The notes beneath the pieces were generated by a model. It was given only the letters and a program-made list of their open reading frames with translations. It searched no databases and was not told the origin of the DNA. DNA of 46,185 bases from an uncultured Flavobacteriaceae bacterium (GTDB lineage: Bacteria > Bacteroidota > Bacteroidia > Flavobacteriales > Flavobacteriaceae), in contig CANMFQ010000030.1 of NCBI GenBank assembly GCA_947497145.1, positions 1 through 46,185 on the forward strand. The letters run 5' to 3'. The stretch's first letter is position 1. The number at the start of each line of letters is the position of its first letter. The position numbers and the translations under genes were made by a program. Of this stretch, positions 23,711-32,525 are shown piece by piece.

Positions 23711-24063
23711 TACTAGCTTATTAAGCCTCTTAAAATTAGATTATAAATCATCTTTATTCCTTTTAAAATAGCTTTTGATACCACTTACATATGTTGTTTA
23801 CGCCCAGTATGACTAGAAACCTACAGAGTTTGTAAAAAGTAGTTATACGATAAAGAGCACAAAAAAACAGTTGTTAAAGCTTTGCAGAATAAGCGCTGAT
23901 TTGCAAACAAAGTGATTTTGTTATTTCACAACATAATTATATAAGTACACCACAATTTATTGTTTTGAGTGCTCAATCTTTATAATTTTACTTGTATAAC
24001 GGTTAGAACTTATTATTTCGTTCTTTCAAAGATTGAAAATATTAACCCAAATCAATTTAAATT
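23711..24063. other. Intergenic region; no gene seen
   Basis: About 350 AT-rich bases. The last 100 bases, with TTTTGAG near 23965 and TAATTTTA near 23987, may hold the promoter of the two mini-genes, but the match to the Bacteroidota consensus is weak. Confidence 0.4.
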
Positions 24064-24162
24064 ATGCTTTACGATACCTACGGCGAAGAGTACCTACATT
24101 TTCTTCAAGAATTAAACGAGATTTTAAGTGTAAATGAATTAGTTGAATTAGACTATATGTAG
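24064..24162 (+). CDS. Small protein A of a tandem pair (32 aa)
   Basis: ATG 24064 to TAG 24162. The product is acidic, with a helical block EEYLHFLQELNEIL followed by SVNELVEL. The second small gene 33 bp downstream encodes a product of matching layout (xAYMNFIESLNEIL then TDSEINKL). The pair ends in a strong terminator and so is probably transcribed. No known family comes to mind. Confidence 0.6.
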   Translation: MLYDTYGEEYLHFLQELNEILSVNELVELDYM

Positions 24163-24195
24163 TCTAATTCAAGTCATCTTAAAAACCCCAAATCT

Positions 24196-24297
24196 ATGTC
24201 AAATCAAAGATCAGACAATGCTGCCTACATGAATTTCATTGAAAGTTTAAATGAAATTCTTACCGATTCAGAGATCAATAAATTAAGCTATTCCTAA
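24196..24297 (+). CDS. Small protein B of a tandem pair (33 aa)
   Basis: ATG 24196 to TAA 24297. It shares the pattern Y-x-x-F-x-x-x-LNEIL with small protein A, at the same spacing, then a short second helix with a related xxEhxxL pattern. The N-termini differ. Conservation of length and helix between tandem copies supports real coding. Confidence 0.6.
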   Translation: MSNQRSDNAAYMNFIESLNEILTDSEINKLSYS

Positions 24298-24317
24298 CAG
24301 CTTTAGCAATCGGTAAT

Positions 24318-24355
24318 AAAAATCACCTTCATGCCTAGCAAGAAGGTGATTTTTA
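24318..24355 (+). terminator. Rho-independent terminator after the two small genes
   Basis: The stem AAAATCACCTTC / GAAGGTGATTTT with an 11-nt loop ends in TTTTT. It can serve the small genes on the + strand; because of its flanking A and T runs it may also stop rpoD-direction readthrough. Confidence 0.85.
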
Positions 24356-24388
24356 GATTTATCACCTATTGTTATATGGGCTATAAGT

Positions 24389-25252
24389 TTATCCTAAATA
24401 TGTTTTAAGCAGTTTGCTTCTTGAATTATGTCTAAGTTTTCTAATTGCCTTTTCACGTATTTGTCGCACACGCTCACGAGTTAAATCAAAGGTCAACCCT
24501 ATTTCTGCGAGTGTCATTGATTGCTGATCGCCAATACCATAATATAATTTAACCACATCAGCCTCTCTCGGAGATAAGGTTTCAAGAGCTCTAACAATTT
24601 CAGTATTTAATGATTGTTGCATTAAATCTCTGTCTGGTCTTGGAGATTCACTAGATCGTAAAACGTCATAAAGGCTAGAATTTTCTCCTTCTCTCAAAGG
24701 GGCGTCCATAGAAACGTGTCTTCCCGAGTTTTTCATTGACTGTTTTACTTCACTAACAGTCATTTCTAGTTCTTTTGCAATTTCCTCTGGTGATGGGGGG
24801 CGCTCATGCGCTTGTTCTAAATAAGAAAATGTTTTTTTAATTTTATTTATTGATCCAATTTTATTTAAAGGAAGACGTACTACTCTTGATTGTTCGGCTA
24901 ATGCTTGTAGTATTGATTGACGAATCCACCAAACGGCATAAGATATGAATTTAAAACCTCTTGTTTCATCAAAACGTTTGGCAGCTTTTACAAGCCCTAA
25001 ATTACCTTCATTGATTAAATCAGGTAACTTTAATCCTTGATTTTGATATTGTTTTGCAACAGAAACAACAAAACGTAGGTTTGCTGTTGTTAATTTTTCA
25101 AGTGCCCATTGATCTCCAGTACGAATACGCTGAGCTAATTCCACTTCCTCACTAGCATTTATTAAATCAATTTTACTTATATCTTGCAAGTATTTATCTA
25201 ATGATTTTGATTCACGATTTGTTACCTGCTTGATAATCTTTAGTTGCCTCAT
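24389..25252 (-). CDS. rpoD: Primary sigma factor RpoD/SigA, short Bacteroidota form
   Basis: The 287-aa protein opens [20 protein letters not shown], the typical start of the Bacteroidota primary sigma factor, which lacks long region 1.1. Region 2 is clear ([20 protein letters not shown], then [14 protein letters not shown]), followed by region 3 and region 4 with the helix-turn-helix [20 protein letters not shown]. It directs RNA polymerase to TTG/TAnnTTTG promoters. The strand is opposite to the two small genes, whose terminator lies 34 bp beyond its stop. Confidence 0.95.
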   Translation of the reverse strand: MRQLKIIKQVTNRESKSLDKYLQDISKIDLINASEEVELAQRIRTGDQWALEKLTTANLRFVVSVAKQYQNQGLKLPDLINEGNLGLVKAAKRFDETRGFKFISYAVWWIRQSILQALAEQSRVVRLPLNKIGSINKIKKTFSYLEQAHERPPSPEEIAKELEMTVSEVKQSMKNSGRHVSMDAPLREGENSSLYDVLRSSESPRPDRDLMQQSLNTEIVRALETLSPREADVVKLYYGIGDQQSMTLAEIGLTFDLTRERVRQIREKAIRKLRHNSRSKLLKTYLG

Positions 25253-25751
25253 ATAACTATAATTAATTGGATTTGAAAGTTCTACAAGAACTCATAATAA
25301 CTTTTTTTTATCTATTTTCCAAGAGTGTATGCATATTCTTTTACAGAACTTATCAGAAATGCTGTCAATTTTGGTGTAAATATGAAGTGTTTTTGTACCG
25401 AAAATAAGGCGTCAATAATGTTAATTACAACCTATTTATTGGTTGTTACGGCGAAATAATTTTATTATCTAACCCTTTATCTGTAACACTTTTTTGAGGT
25501 GAATTAAAAAATGATTATTTCTTATTTTAGTTAAAAAATCTATTAAAAGAGAGTGGTAATATGGCATTCTACTGCGGGAAACTGTATACTTTTAAAAATT
25601 TTAGTAGATGGGTTTAATTAAATAGATTGAAACGCCCTATTTTTGAAAAAGCTATAAAACCTACTGAGATAGTAAAGTAATGCTATTCCGCTCGTGAACG
25701 TCCTCAAAATTGAATTATGTGAAAATAGCGAATTGGGAATAAAGAAAATAT
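25253..25751. other. Intergenic region between rpoD and the DUF6155-like gene; no gene seen
   Basis: About 500 AT-rich bases between divergent genes, with stops in all frames. It must hold the rpoD promoter and that of the 25752 gene; I could not place either with confidence. Confidence 0.4.
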
Positions 25752-26261
25752 ATGAGCAAAAGAGCACTTCAAAAATACCTAATTGATTTAAAAAAGAAAG
25801 AGCTAGAAGAGCAGCTTTTAGATTTATACATGCGTTTTCCTGTGGTTAAAGAATATTATGATTTTGTCTTTAATCCAAAGGAAGATAAAATGGTGCAAGA
25901 AGCTAAAACAAAAATTTCAAACGAGTATTTTCCTTTAAAGCGAAAACGGCCAAAAGCAAGACGATCTGTAGCTCAAAAATACATTAAGCACTTTATTAAA
26001 CTTGGAGTTGATGCGCATTTGATAGCTGATGTGATGCTTTTTAATTTAGAAATTGCGCAATCGTATGCTTTTGAAAAAAATGTACCCGATGCATTTTATA
26101 AGAGTATGTCGAACTCATTTGCCGAAGTTGTGCACTATGTTTCAGTGAATGGATTGCTAGATGAATATAAAGATAGAATTGTAAAAATTTATACCATTAC
26201 ACAAGAAGAATGCTGGCTTTTTCAAGAAAATTTTAATAGAGCATTAGATTTAATAGACTGA
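25752..26261 (+). CDS. DUF6155-like conserved protein
   Basis: The 169-aa protein begins MSKRALQKYLIDLKKKELEE, then QLLDLYMRFPVVKEYYDFVF and NPKEDK, the hallmark of this family as I recall it. It is soluble and helical, with a basic stretch (PLKRKRPKARRS) in the middle. The role is unknown. The dehydrogenase gene starts 2 bp after its stop, so they form an operon. Confidence 0.7.
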   Translation: MSKRALQKYLIDLKKKELEEQLLDLYMRFPVVKEYYDFVFNPKEDKMVQEAKTKISNEYFPLKRKRPKARRSVAQKYIKHFIKLGVDAHLIADVMLFNLEIAQSYAFEKNVPDAFYKSMSNSFAEVVHYVSVNGLLDEYKDRIVKIYTITQEECWLFQENFNRALDLID

Positions 26262-26263
26262 TT

Positions 26264-27193
26264 ATGAGTATAGTAATTATACGACAAGATGGAAAAATAG
26301 GGGTGTGGAAAGCAGCTTTGCAGCAAGCAGCACCCGAAATTAAGGTGTATAGCTATTTAGAAGACCATCCAAAAGACGAAATTGAGGTGGCTTTAGTATG
26401 GAAACATCCATCAGGAACCCTGTCGCAATACCCTAATTTAAAGTATATAGCATCAAGTGGGGCAGGGGTCGATTTTATAATTGAAGACAGCGACATCCCC
26501 AAAGATATCCCCATAACTAGGGTGGTAGATGGTTTTTTGGCGAGTGACATGGCTGAGTATGTGATTGCTGTTATTTTTGCCTACCTCAAAAATCTAAACA
26601 CCTATAAAATAGCGCAAACAAAATCAATTTGGAAGCCCAAACCTTATCAGCGTATTTCAGATTTTACCGTCGGAATATTAGGTTTAGGAGCCCTTGGGCA
26701 AGTTTTAGCTAATGATTTGGTTCGCTTTGGGTTTAAAACCCAAGGATGGAGTGCTTCTAAAAAGGCCATAAAAGGTGTTACAACCTATGCTGGAAATGAG
26801 GAATTATCTCATTTTTTGGCTAAAACTGAAATTCTTGTCTGTTTGCTTCCTTTAACCAAAGAAACAAGGGGTATTCTTAATAAGCCTTTATTTGAGCAAT
26901 TACCAAAAGGAGCACACATTATTAATGTGGCTAGGGGAGGGCACCTTGTAGATACCGACCTTATTGAAATGATTGATAATGGGCATTTATCTGGTGCTAG
27001 TTTGGATGTTTTTCATCAAGAGCCATTACCACCAGAACACCCTTTTTGGCAGCATGAAAACATCAATATAACGCCGCATTATGCCAGCGTATCAGATACA
27101 GCATCGGTAGTACCGCAAATTGTTGAAAATTATAAGCGTTGTCAAAATAATGAATCTTTGCTTAATGTAGTTTCTATGGTGAAGGGGTATTAG
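26264..27193 (+). CDS. D-2-hydroxyacid dehydrogenase, glyoxylate/hydroxypyruvate reductase A type
   Basis: The 309-aa enzyme has the NAD(P)-binding GLGALGQ motif, the substrate-side SSGAGVDFI loop with the catalytic Arg in NVARGGHLVD, the Glu in DVFHQEPLPPEHPFW, and the catalytic His in ITPHYAS. The WQHENI and PEHPFW features are those of GhrA-like reductases, which reduce glyoxylate and hydroxypyruvate. It lies just upstream of the SusC locus but ends 280 bp before it, so a link is not established. Confidence 0.87.
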   Translation: MSIVIIRQDGKIGVWKAALQQAAPEIKVYSYLEDHPKDEIEVALVWKHPSGTLSQYPNLKYIASSGAGVDFIIEDSDIPKDIPITRVVDGFLASDMAEYVIAVIFAYLKNLNTYKIAQTKSIWKPKPYQRISDFTVGILGLGALGQVLANDLVRFGFKTQGWSASKKAIKGVTTYAGNEELSHFLAKTEILVCLLPLTKETRGILNKPLFEQLPKGAHIINVARGGHLVDTDLIEMIDNGHLSGASLDVFHQEPLPPEHPFWQHENINITPHYASVSDTASVVPQIVENYKRCQNNESLLNVVSMVKGY

Positions 27194-27378
27194 GGGGGGA
27201 TGCTTAATCAAAACTACTGCCATTATATAGGTTAATGAAGGTTGGCTATGTTGTTTAGGCTTATAATTTTAGATTATAGGTTCATTCTTTTAATGGTTGA
27301 TAATAGCGATATCTTTAAAATTGTCACAAAAAAGTAAATATAAGTTAATTTATTTTTGCTATTATTGCTGTGTAAATA

Positions 27379-27396
27379 AACTAAACCGATTTAGTT
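27379..27396. promoter_or_regulatory. LacI-type operator palindrome upstream of susC
   Basis: AACTAAACCGATTTAGTT is an inverted repeat with 7-bp arms around CCGA. The central TAAACCGATTTA resembles the AAACCGGTTT core bound by LacI-family regulators. It lies 77 bp before the susC ATG, in the 279-bp gap 27194-27472, which holds nothing else that I recognise. Confidence 0.6.
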
Positions 27397-27472
27397 AATG
27401 AAGTAAGATGTAAAATTTTGTATGAATTGAGTTAGTATCCCTTTAAAATAATAGTAATCTAAAATCAACCTT

Positions 27473-30400
27473 ATGGAAAAAAAACCAAAACCACCAACAA
27501 ACATTATAGTCATTTTTCTTTTGGCTGCGATGTTATTAACGCCACAAATTCGTGCTGCTGAGATACTGAATATAAGTACATCAAAGACGATAGCCAGTTC
27601 ATATCCCAGTGCTAATGTTCTTTTTTTACAAACTGCCGTTTCAGGAAAGGTTAAAGATAATAATGGAAATCCTTTACCTGGGGCAAGTATTGTAGAAAAA
27701 GGAACAACCAACGGGGTACAGACCGATTTTGATGGTAATTTTTTAATCGAATTGTCTGATGAAAATGCCATTTTAATTGTTTCATATATAGGGTATACTA
27801 CCCAAGAAGTGGAAATAGCTGGCAAAAGTATTATCAATATAAGTTTAGAAGAAAATGCTGCCAGCTTAGATGAAGTTGTGGTAGTTGGCTATGGTACTTC
27901 AAAAAAGAGCGAGATTACAGGTGCTGTTGGTGTTGTCTCTAGTGAAGAACTATCAAGACAACCAAGTGTAAATGCTTTGCAAAATTTAAGGGGTAAAGTA
28001 GCAGGGGTTTCTGTATTTTCAAATTCTGGTGCTCCTGGCGGCAACAACAACGTGATCATTAGAGGCGTGGGAACTATTAATGCATCTACCTCACCTCTTT
28101 ATGTTGTTGACGGTATACAGGCAGATAATATCGATTATTTAAATCCTAGTGATATTGAGAGTATTGAAGTGCTAAAGGATGCCTCATCGGCTGCAATCTA
28201 CGGAGCTCGTGGAGCAAATGGTGTCATCTTGGTTACGACACAGTCTGGTTTAAAATACGATGGTACAGTAGTTGAATATTCATCAAACCTTAGCTTCGGT
28301 ACATTAGCTAAAAAGAAAAATCCTCTGTACAATGCTATGAATGCAGAAGAATTCTTGGAGGTACAAAGAATTTCTTATGAGAATATTACCTATTTTGATC
28401 CTAGTGCAACACCGCAACAACTAGCATTAGATAATCCGCTACTTTTTAATCCTGATGGTAGTCCCATATACGATACCAATTGGGAAAAGGAGACGACAAG
28501 AACGGCTATCTCACATGATCATCATATTAGTATTAGATCTGGTAGTGAAAAATCAAGTACAGGCTTATTTTTGAATTATACCGATCAAGAGGGAATTTTC
28601 TTAAACTCTTACTTGAGACGTGCCGATGCTAAATTCACTTACAATACAAAATTAAACGACCGACTTTCTATAGGTTCTATTCTACGATTAAATCATGTAT
28701 GGGAAAACGAACCACTGGTTGAAGGATTTGGAACAGACCCCGCCGCTCGTACTATAATAGAATATGCACCTATTTTCCCTGTAAGATTTCCTGATGGTAC
28801 TTACTCAAATTCTACATCGGCTAGTCTTGCTGGTACAGGACTACTTTTAGAAGCGGGACCTAACCCTGTATCGGTTCTTGAGGAAGTTGAAAACCTTACT
28901 AATCGTATTAACCTTGAAGGAAATGTATTCGCCGATTTTAAAATTTCACCTGACCTTACCTTTAGATCACAATTTGGTGTTACCCATAGAACGCGAAAAA
29001 ATCGTTACTATGCACCCACTTTTATATTTGGCACAGGTGCTCCTGATGGCAACGCTCGGGTAATTCATGGGTCAAATACCTTTTGGCAGAATGAAAATTT
29101 CTTAACCTATGACAAAACGGTAAACAAAAGTAATTTTAAAGGCGTTTTAGGAGCAAGTTGGTCTGGCTACAGTGAAGATGAATTTGTTAGTGAGGTTAGA
29201 GGCTTTACTGATGACTTTTTTAAATATAACAGTTTACAAGCTGGTTCTAATACACTACCAGCACGATCAGGTTATAAAGATTGGTCAATGAATTCCTATT
29301 TCTTCCGGGGTAACTATACTTATGATGATAAATATAGCGTTACTGTCACCGGTCGTCTTGATGGTTCCTCTCGATTTGGATCAGCAAATAAATACGGATT
29401 CTTTCCCTCTACAGGAGTTTCATGGTTTGTTTCAAAAGAAGATTTCTTAAAAGATTCAGAAACAATAAACAGCTTAAGGCTAAGAGCTTCTTATGGTGAA
29501 GTTGGTAATACAGATATTGGTTCGTATACATCATTGGCAACGGTAGGCTCTGGCACAACTCTTATAGGTGGTGCTTTACAATCAACTAGTCAATTGAATC
29601 GCTTGGCTAATCCTAATCTTAAATGGGAAAGAAGTGGGCAACTAAATGTAGGTTTTGATTTTAGTGCCTTTGATAATGTTTTAACTATAGGAGCAGATTA
29701 TTACTATAAATTGACTACCGATTTAGTGCTAGATCGCCCAATACCCTCTACAGCGGGCTTCACGACTATTGTTGATAATATAGGATCGGTTTCTAACAGA
29801 GGGATTGATCTTTTAATAGCAACCAGAAACATAGAAAGGGATAATTTTTCATGGAATACCTCTTTTTCAGTAAACTATAATAAAAACCGAGTAGAGGCAT
29901 TAGGTGAGAATGATGAAGATATATTTCCTGGACCTAACTTTGTAGATGGTAGTCAAACCATTCTACGGGTTGGTGAGCCAGTTAGCTCATTTTGGGGATT
30001 AGAACGATTAGGTATCTATGGTACAGATGAGGTTGAAGAGGCTGCGGCTGTTGGTAAAATTCCGGGGCAAATAAAGCGTAGTGCAGAGCGTAAGATCATA
30101 GGAAATGGTTTACCAGATTACAGAGGTAGTTTGGTGAATAGGTTTAGACTTGGTCAGTTTGATGCCATTGTTGATATGCAATTTTCTATTGGGGCAGATG
30201 TACTTCAGCAATTTGTAACCACAGCAGAAGATCGGCAGGCTTTAACCAATGGTTTTAGAACACAATTGGTTAATGGATGGACACCTACAAATCAAGATAC
30301 AAATATTCCAAGAATACGTAACACGGCACTATCAGGTCAAGATTTAGCGGTAGACAGCCAATGGGTTGCTGATGGGTCTTACCTAAGAGGTAATTTACTT

Positions 30401-30628
30401 TCATTGGGCTATACGTTTACGGATAGTTTTCTTGATGCCACAGGCTTAAAGTTTGTTCGCTTTAATGTAAGTCTTGAGAATGCTTTTATAATTCAGTCTA
30501 AAGATTTTAAAGGATATGACCCTGAAGCTAATGGTCTTAATGACGGAAGTAACTTCGGTCAAAATATATCCTTTTATTCCTATCCTAAAGCCAGAACTTT
30601 CAGTTTAGGATTAAACGTAAAATTTTAA
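27473..30628 (+). CDS. susC: SusC/RagA-family TonB-dependent outer-membrane transporter
   Basis: The 1051-aa protein has a signal peptide (hydrophobic residues 11-28), a carboxypeptidase-regulatory-like domain (about 58-135, SGKVKDNNGNPLPGASIVEK), the TonB box region SLDEVVVVGYGTSKKSEITG, the plug with LRGKVAGVSV and GARGANGVILVTT, and a 22-strand barrel ending SLGLNVKF. It forms a gated pore with the SusD partner 15 bp downstream and imports oligosaccharides across the outer membrane using TonB energy. The neighbouring GH38 gene suggests mannosides as substrate. It is first in the locus, after a LacI-type palindrome. Confidence 0.95.
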   Translation: MEKKPKPPTNIIVIFLLAAMLLTPQIRAAEILNISTSKTIASSYPSANVLFLQTAVSGKVKDNNGNPLPGASIVEKGTTNGVQTDFDGNFLIELSDENAILIVSYIGYTTQEVEIAGKSIINISLEENAASLDEVVVVGYGTSKKSEITGAVGVVSSEELSRQPSVNALQNLRGKVAGVSVFSNSGAPGGNNNVIIRGVGTINASTSPLYVVDGIQADNIDYLNPSDIESIEVLKDASSAAIYGARGANGVILVTTQSGLKYDGTVVEYSSNLSFGTLAKKKNPLYNAMNAEEFLEVQRISYENITYFDPSATPQQLALDNPLLFNPDGSPIYDTNWEKETTRTAISHDHHISIRSGSEKSSTGLFLNYTDQEGIFLNSYLRRADAKFTYNTKLNDRLSIGSILRLNHVWENEPLVEGFGTDPAARTIIEYAPIFPVRFPDGTYSNSTSASLAGTGLLLEAGPNPVSVLEEVENLTNRINLEGNVFADFKISPDLTFRSQFGVTHRTRKNRYYAPTFIFGTGAPDGNARVIHGSNTFWQNENFLTYDKTVNKSNFKGVLGASWSGYSEDEFVSEVRGFTDDFFKYNSLQAGSNTLPARSGYKDWSMNSYFFRGNYTYDDKYSVTVTGRLDGSSRFGSANKYGFFPSTGVSWFVSKEDFLKDSETINSLRLRASYGEVGNTDIGSYTSLATVGSGTTLIGGALQSTSQLNRLANPNLKWERSGQLNVGFDFSAFDNVLTIGADYYYKLTTDLVLDRPIPSTAGFTTIVDNIGSVSNRGIDLLIATRNIERDNFSWNTSFSVNYNKNRVEALGENDEDIFPGPNFVDGSQTILRVGEPVSSFWGLERLGIYGTDEVEEAAAVGKIPGQIKRSAERKIIGNGLPDYRGSLVNRFRLGQFDAIVDMQFSIGADVLQQFVTTAEDRQALTNGFRTQLVNGWTPTNQDTNIPRIRNTALSGQDLAVDSQWVADGSYLRGNLLSLGYTFTDSFLDATGLKFVRFNVSLENAFIIQSKDFKGYDPEANGLNDGSNFGQNISFYSYPKARTFSLGLNVKF

Positions 30629-30643
30629 ATAAAAAATTGAATC

Positions 30644-32209
30644 ATGAAAAAAATAATAAAAATACTAGCAGTAGCCACGTTCTCTTTGGTTATCTGTTCT
30701 TGTGAAGATTTTCTTGAAGAAACCCCAAGAAATGAGATTTCTTCAAATCAGTTCTTTAATGAACCAGACGATGTACTATCTGCAGTAAATGCACTTTATG
30801 CCGAAGGAGCATTAAATAGATATATCACTGGTGATTTTCAAATTAATCAAGGAATGGGCGGTTATTTGTCTGGCCTTTTTTCAGACGAACGTACGGAGCG
30901 TATAGGACCAGCAGAAGCCAATACGTTAACCTTGAACGCTAGTAATTTAGATCAATATTTATTTGGCTACTGGAGTAATGTTTATCAAATTATTGGAAGA
31001 GCAAATAACGCAATCAAATTTATTCCTGACGTAGCAGGTCTTTCAGAAGCCGAAGCCAATCAACTATTGGCAGAAGCAAGATTTTTTAGAGCGTTCAATT
31101 ATTTTGCGATTGTAAGAGATTTTGGTGATGTTCCCCTTGTATTAGAGCCTACAGAAAATGTTGATGATGTTCTGGGTACACGTACACCTTCAGCAGAGGT
31201 ATATGAGGCTATAGTCACCGATCTTGAGTGGGCATTGAATAATGGAGGCTTAGCAGATGTTACCATGCCCAATAATGGATTTCGAATTACAAAAGGTGTT
31301 GTTGCAGCGGTTTTAGCAAATGTAGAACTTCAGCGCGCTGGGTTTCCTGTTCAAGTAGGATCGGCAAGCTATACAAAGGCGGCTACGGCAGCCAGAACGA
31401 TTATTAATAGTGGCCAATATGCACTTATTTCTAATGGTAGTACACCAGAAACCAGTGCTTACAATGTATTGCGCACCTCAGAGAATGAGGCAGAACATAT
31501 TTTTGTATTGGAATTAGATGCGCAACTTCGTCAATCACCCTATATCTCATGGTCGTCTCCAAGGGGAGCCAATGCGCCTGGGGCACTTTTAGATCCTTAT
31601 GTAGCGTATTTACCCAATGAACAGTATGTAGACTTTTATGATGCTGATGAAGATCTTAGAATACAGAATAGACAGTTATGGTTTACATCAATTAATAGAG
31701 ATGGTGTAGAATATCCCTTTCCTGATGGTGTTTACGGACCCTATACATGGTTTGATGAAGTAGGGTTATTTGAAACGGGTAGAGGAGGAGACGATTTAAA
31801 CATCAGTCTTTATTCTGAAATATTACTAATTGCTGCCGAAGCTATTGCGGAAACCGAAGGGGTAACAGCTGAAGCAATTGGGTACCTAGCTGATGTGAGA
31901 AGTAGGGCTGCAATGTCAATGACAAGAGACGCTATAGTTACAGAATTGAGTGGTTTATCAAAAGAGGCTTTTGTTGAAGAGGTATGGAAAGAAAGATTAC
32001 GAGAGTTACCATTACTATTTAAAATTTGGCCTGATGTTCAACGAACACGAAAGTATCCGGTATCACCAAGCCCTGGAGAAATAAATTTTGTTGATGTTAT
32101 TGGGCATACAAGTCCGTTTAACGCCACATTTGAAGAAAAACATTTGCTATTACCTATCGCTACCACAGTGCGACAACGAAACCCAGAAATGACAGGTAAT
32201 GGATACTAA
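30644..32209 (+). CDS. susD: SusD/RagB-family glycan-binding lipoprotein
   Basis: The 521-aa protein starts with a lipoprotein signal (lipobox ICSC) and then CEDFLEETPRNEISSNQFFN, the usual SusD start. TPR-like helices follow (QLLAEARFFRAFNYFAIVRD, then FGDVPLV), and the late ISLYSEILLIAAEAIA and EEVWKERLRELPLLFKIWPD blocks are in SusD order. It caps the SusC pore at the cell surface and binds the glycan. A terminator hairpin lies about 60 bp after its stop. Confidence 0.95.
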   Translation: MKKIIKILAVATFSLVICSCEDFLEETPRNEISSNQFFNEPDDVLSAVNALYAEGALNRYITGDFQINQGMGGYLSGLFSDERTERIGPAEANTLTLNASNLDQYLFGYWSNVYQIIGRANNAIKFIPDVAGLSEAEANQLLAEARFFRAFNYFAIVRDFGDVPLVLEPTENVDDVLGTRTPSAEVYEAIVTDLEWALNNGGLADVTMPNNGFRITKGVVAAVLANVELQRAGFPVQVGSASYTKAATAARTIINSGQYALISNGSTPETSAYNVLRTSENEAEHIFVLELDAQLRQSPYISWSSPRGANAPGALLDPYVAYLPNEQYVDFYDADEDLRIQNRQLWFTSINRDGVEYPFPDGVYGPYTWFDEVGLFETGRGGDDLNISLYSEILLIAAEAIAETEGVTAEAIGYLADVRSRAAMSMTRDAIVTELSGLSKEAFVEEVWKERLRELPLLFKIWPDVQRTRKYPVSPSPGEINFVDVIGHTSPFNATFEEKHLLLPIATTVRQRNPEMTGNGY

Positions 32210-32266
32210 ATATCTACGTATCAAAAACCTTCTATTTAAGATTGTTAGTTTGAGTTAGTTTTTTCA

Positions 32267-32301
32267 ATCAGGGATGTTTAATTACTATCCATCCCTGATT
32301 T
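32267..32301 (+). terminator. Terminator or attenuator after susD
   Basis: An 11-bp perfect stem (AATCAGGGATG / CATCCCTGATT) with a 13-nt loop is followed by TTTAT. It may reduce readthrough from susCD into the enzyme genes. The remaining gap to 32525 shows no gene. Confidence 0.8.
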
Positions 32302-32525
32302 TTATAGAATTGATAATTTAAAAATTTATATGTAGTAGTCCATTAGTAAGTTTTATTCATCTAACAATGCATTTTTAGTTGTTTGATAGATACTAGTATT
32401 ATTAGAATTCAATGATTAAGAAATAAATCTAAAATCATTAATATATTCTTAATAAGACAGATAGGAATTCTTACTGAGTAAAAAAGATTAAAATAATTGG
32501 CGTAACTGATAAAATTGAATCAAAA

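Noticed and set aside
26264-27193. 2-hydroxyacid dehydrogenase as part of the mannose locus
   Set aside because: It is co-transcribed with the DUF6155-like gene and separated from susC by 279 bp with an operator; a metabolic link is possible but unsupported.
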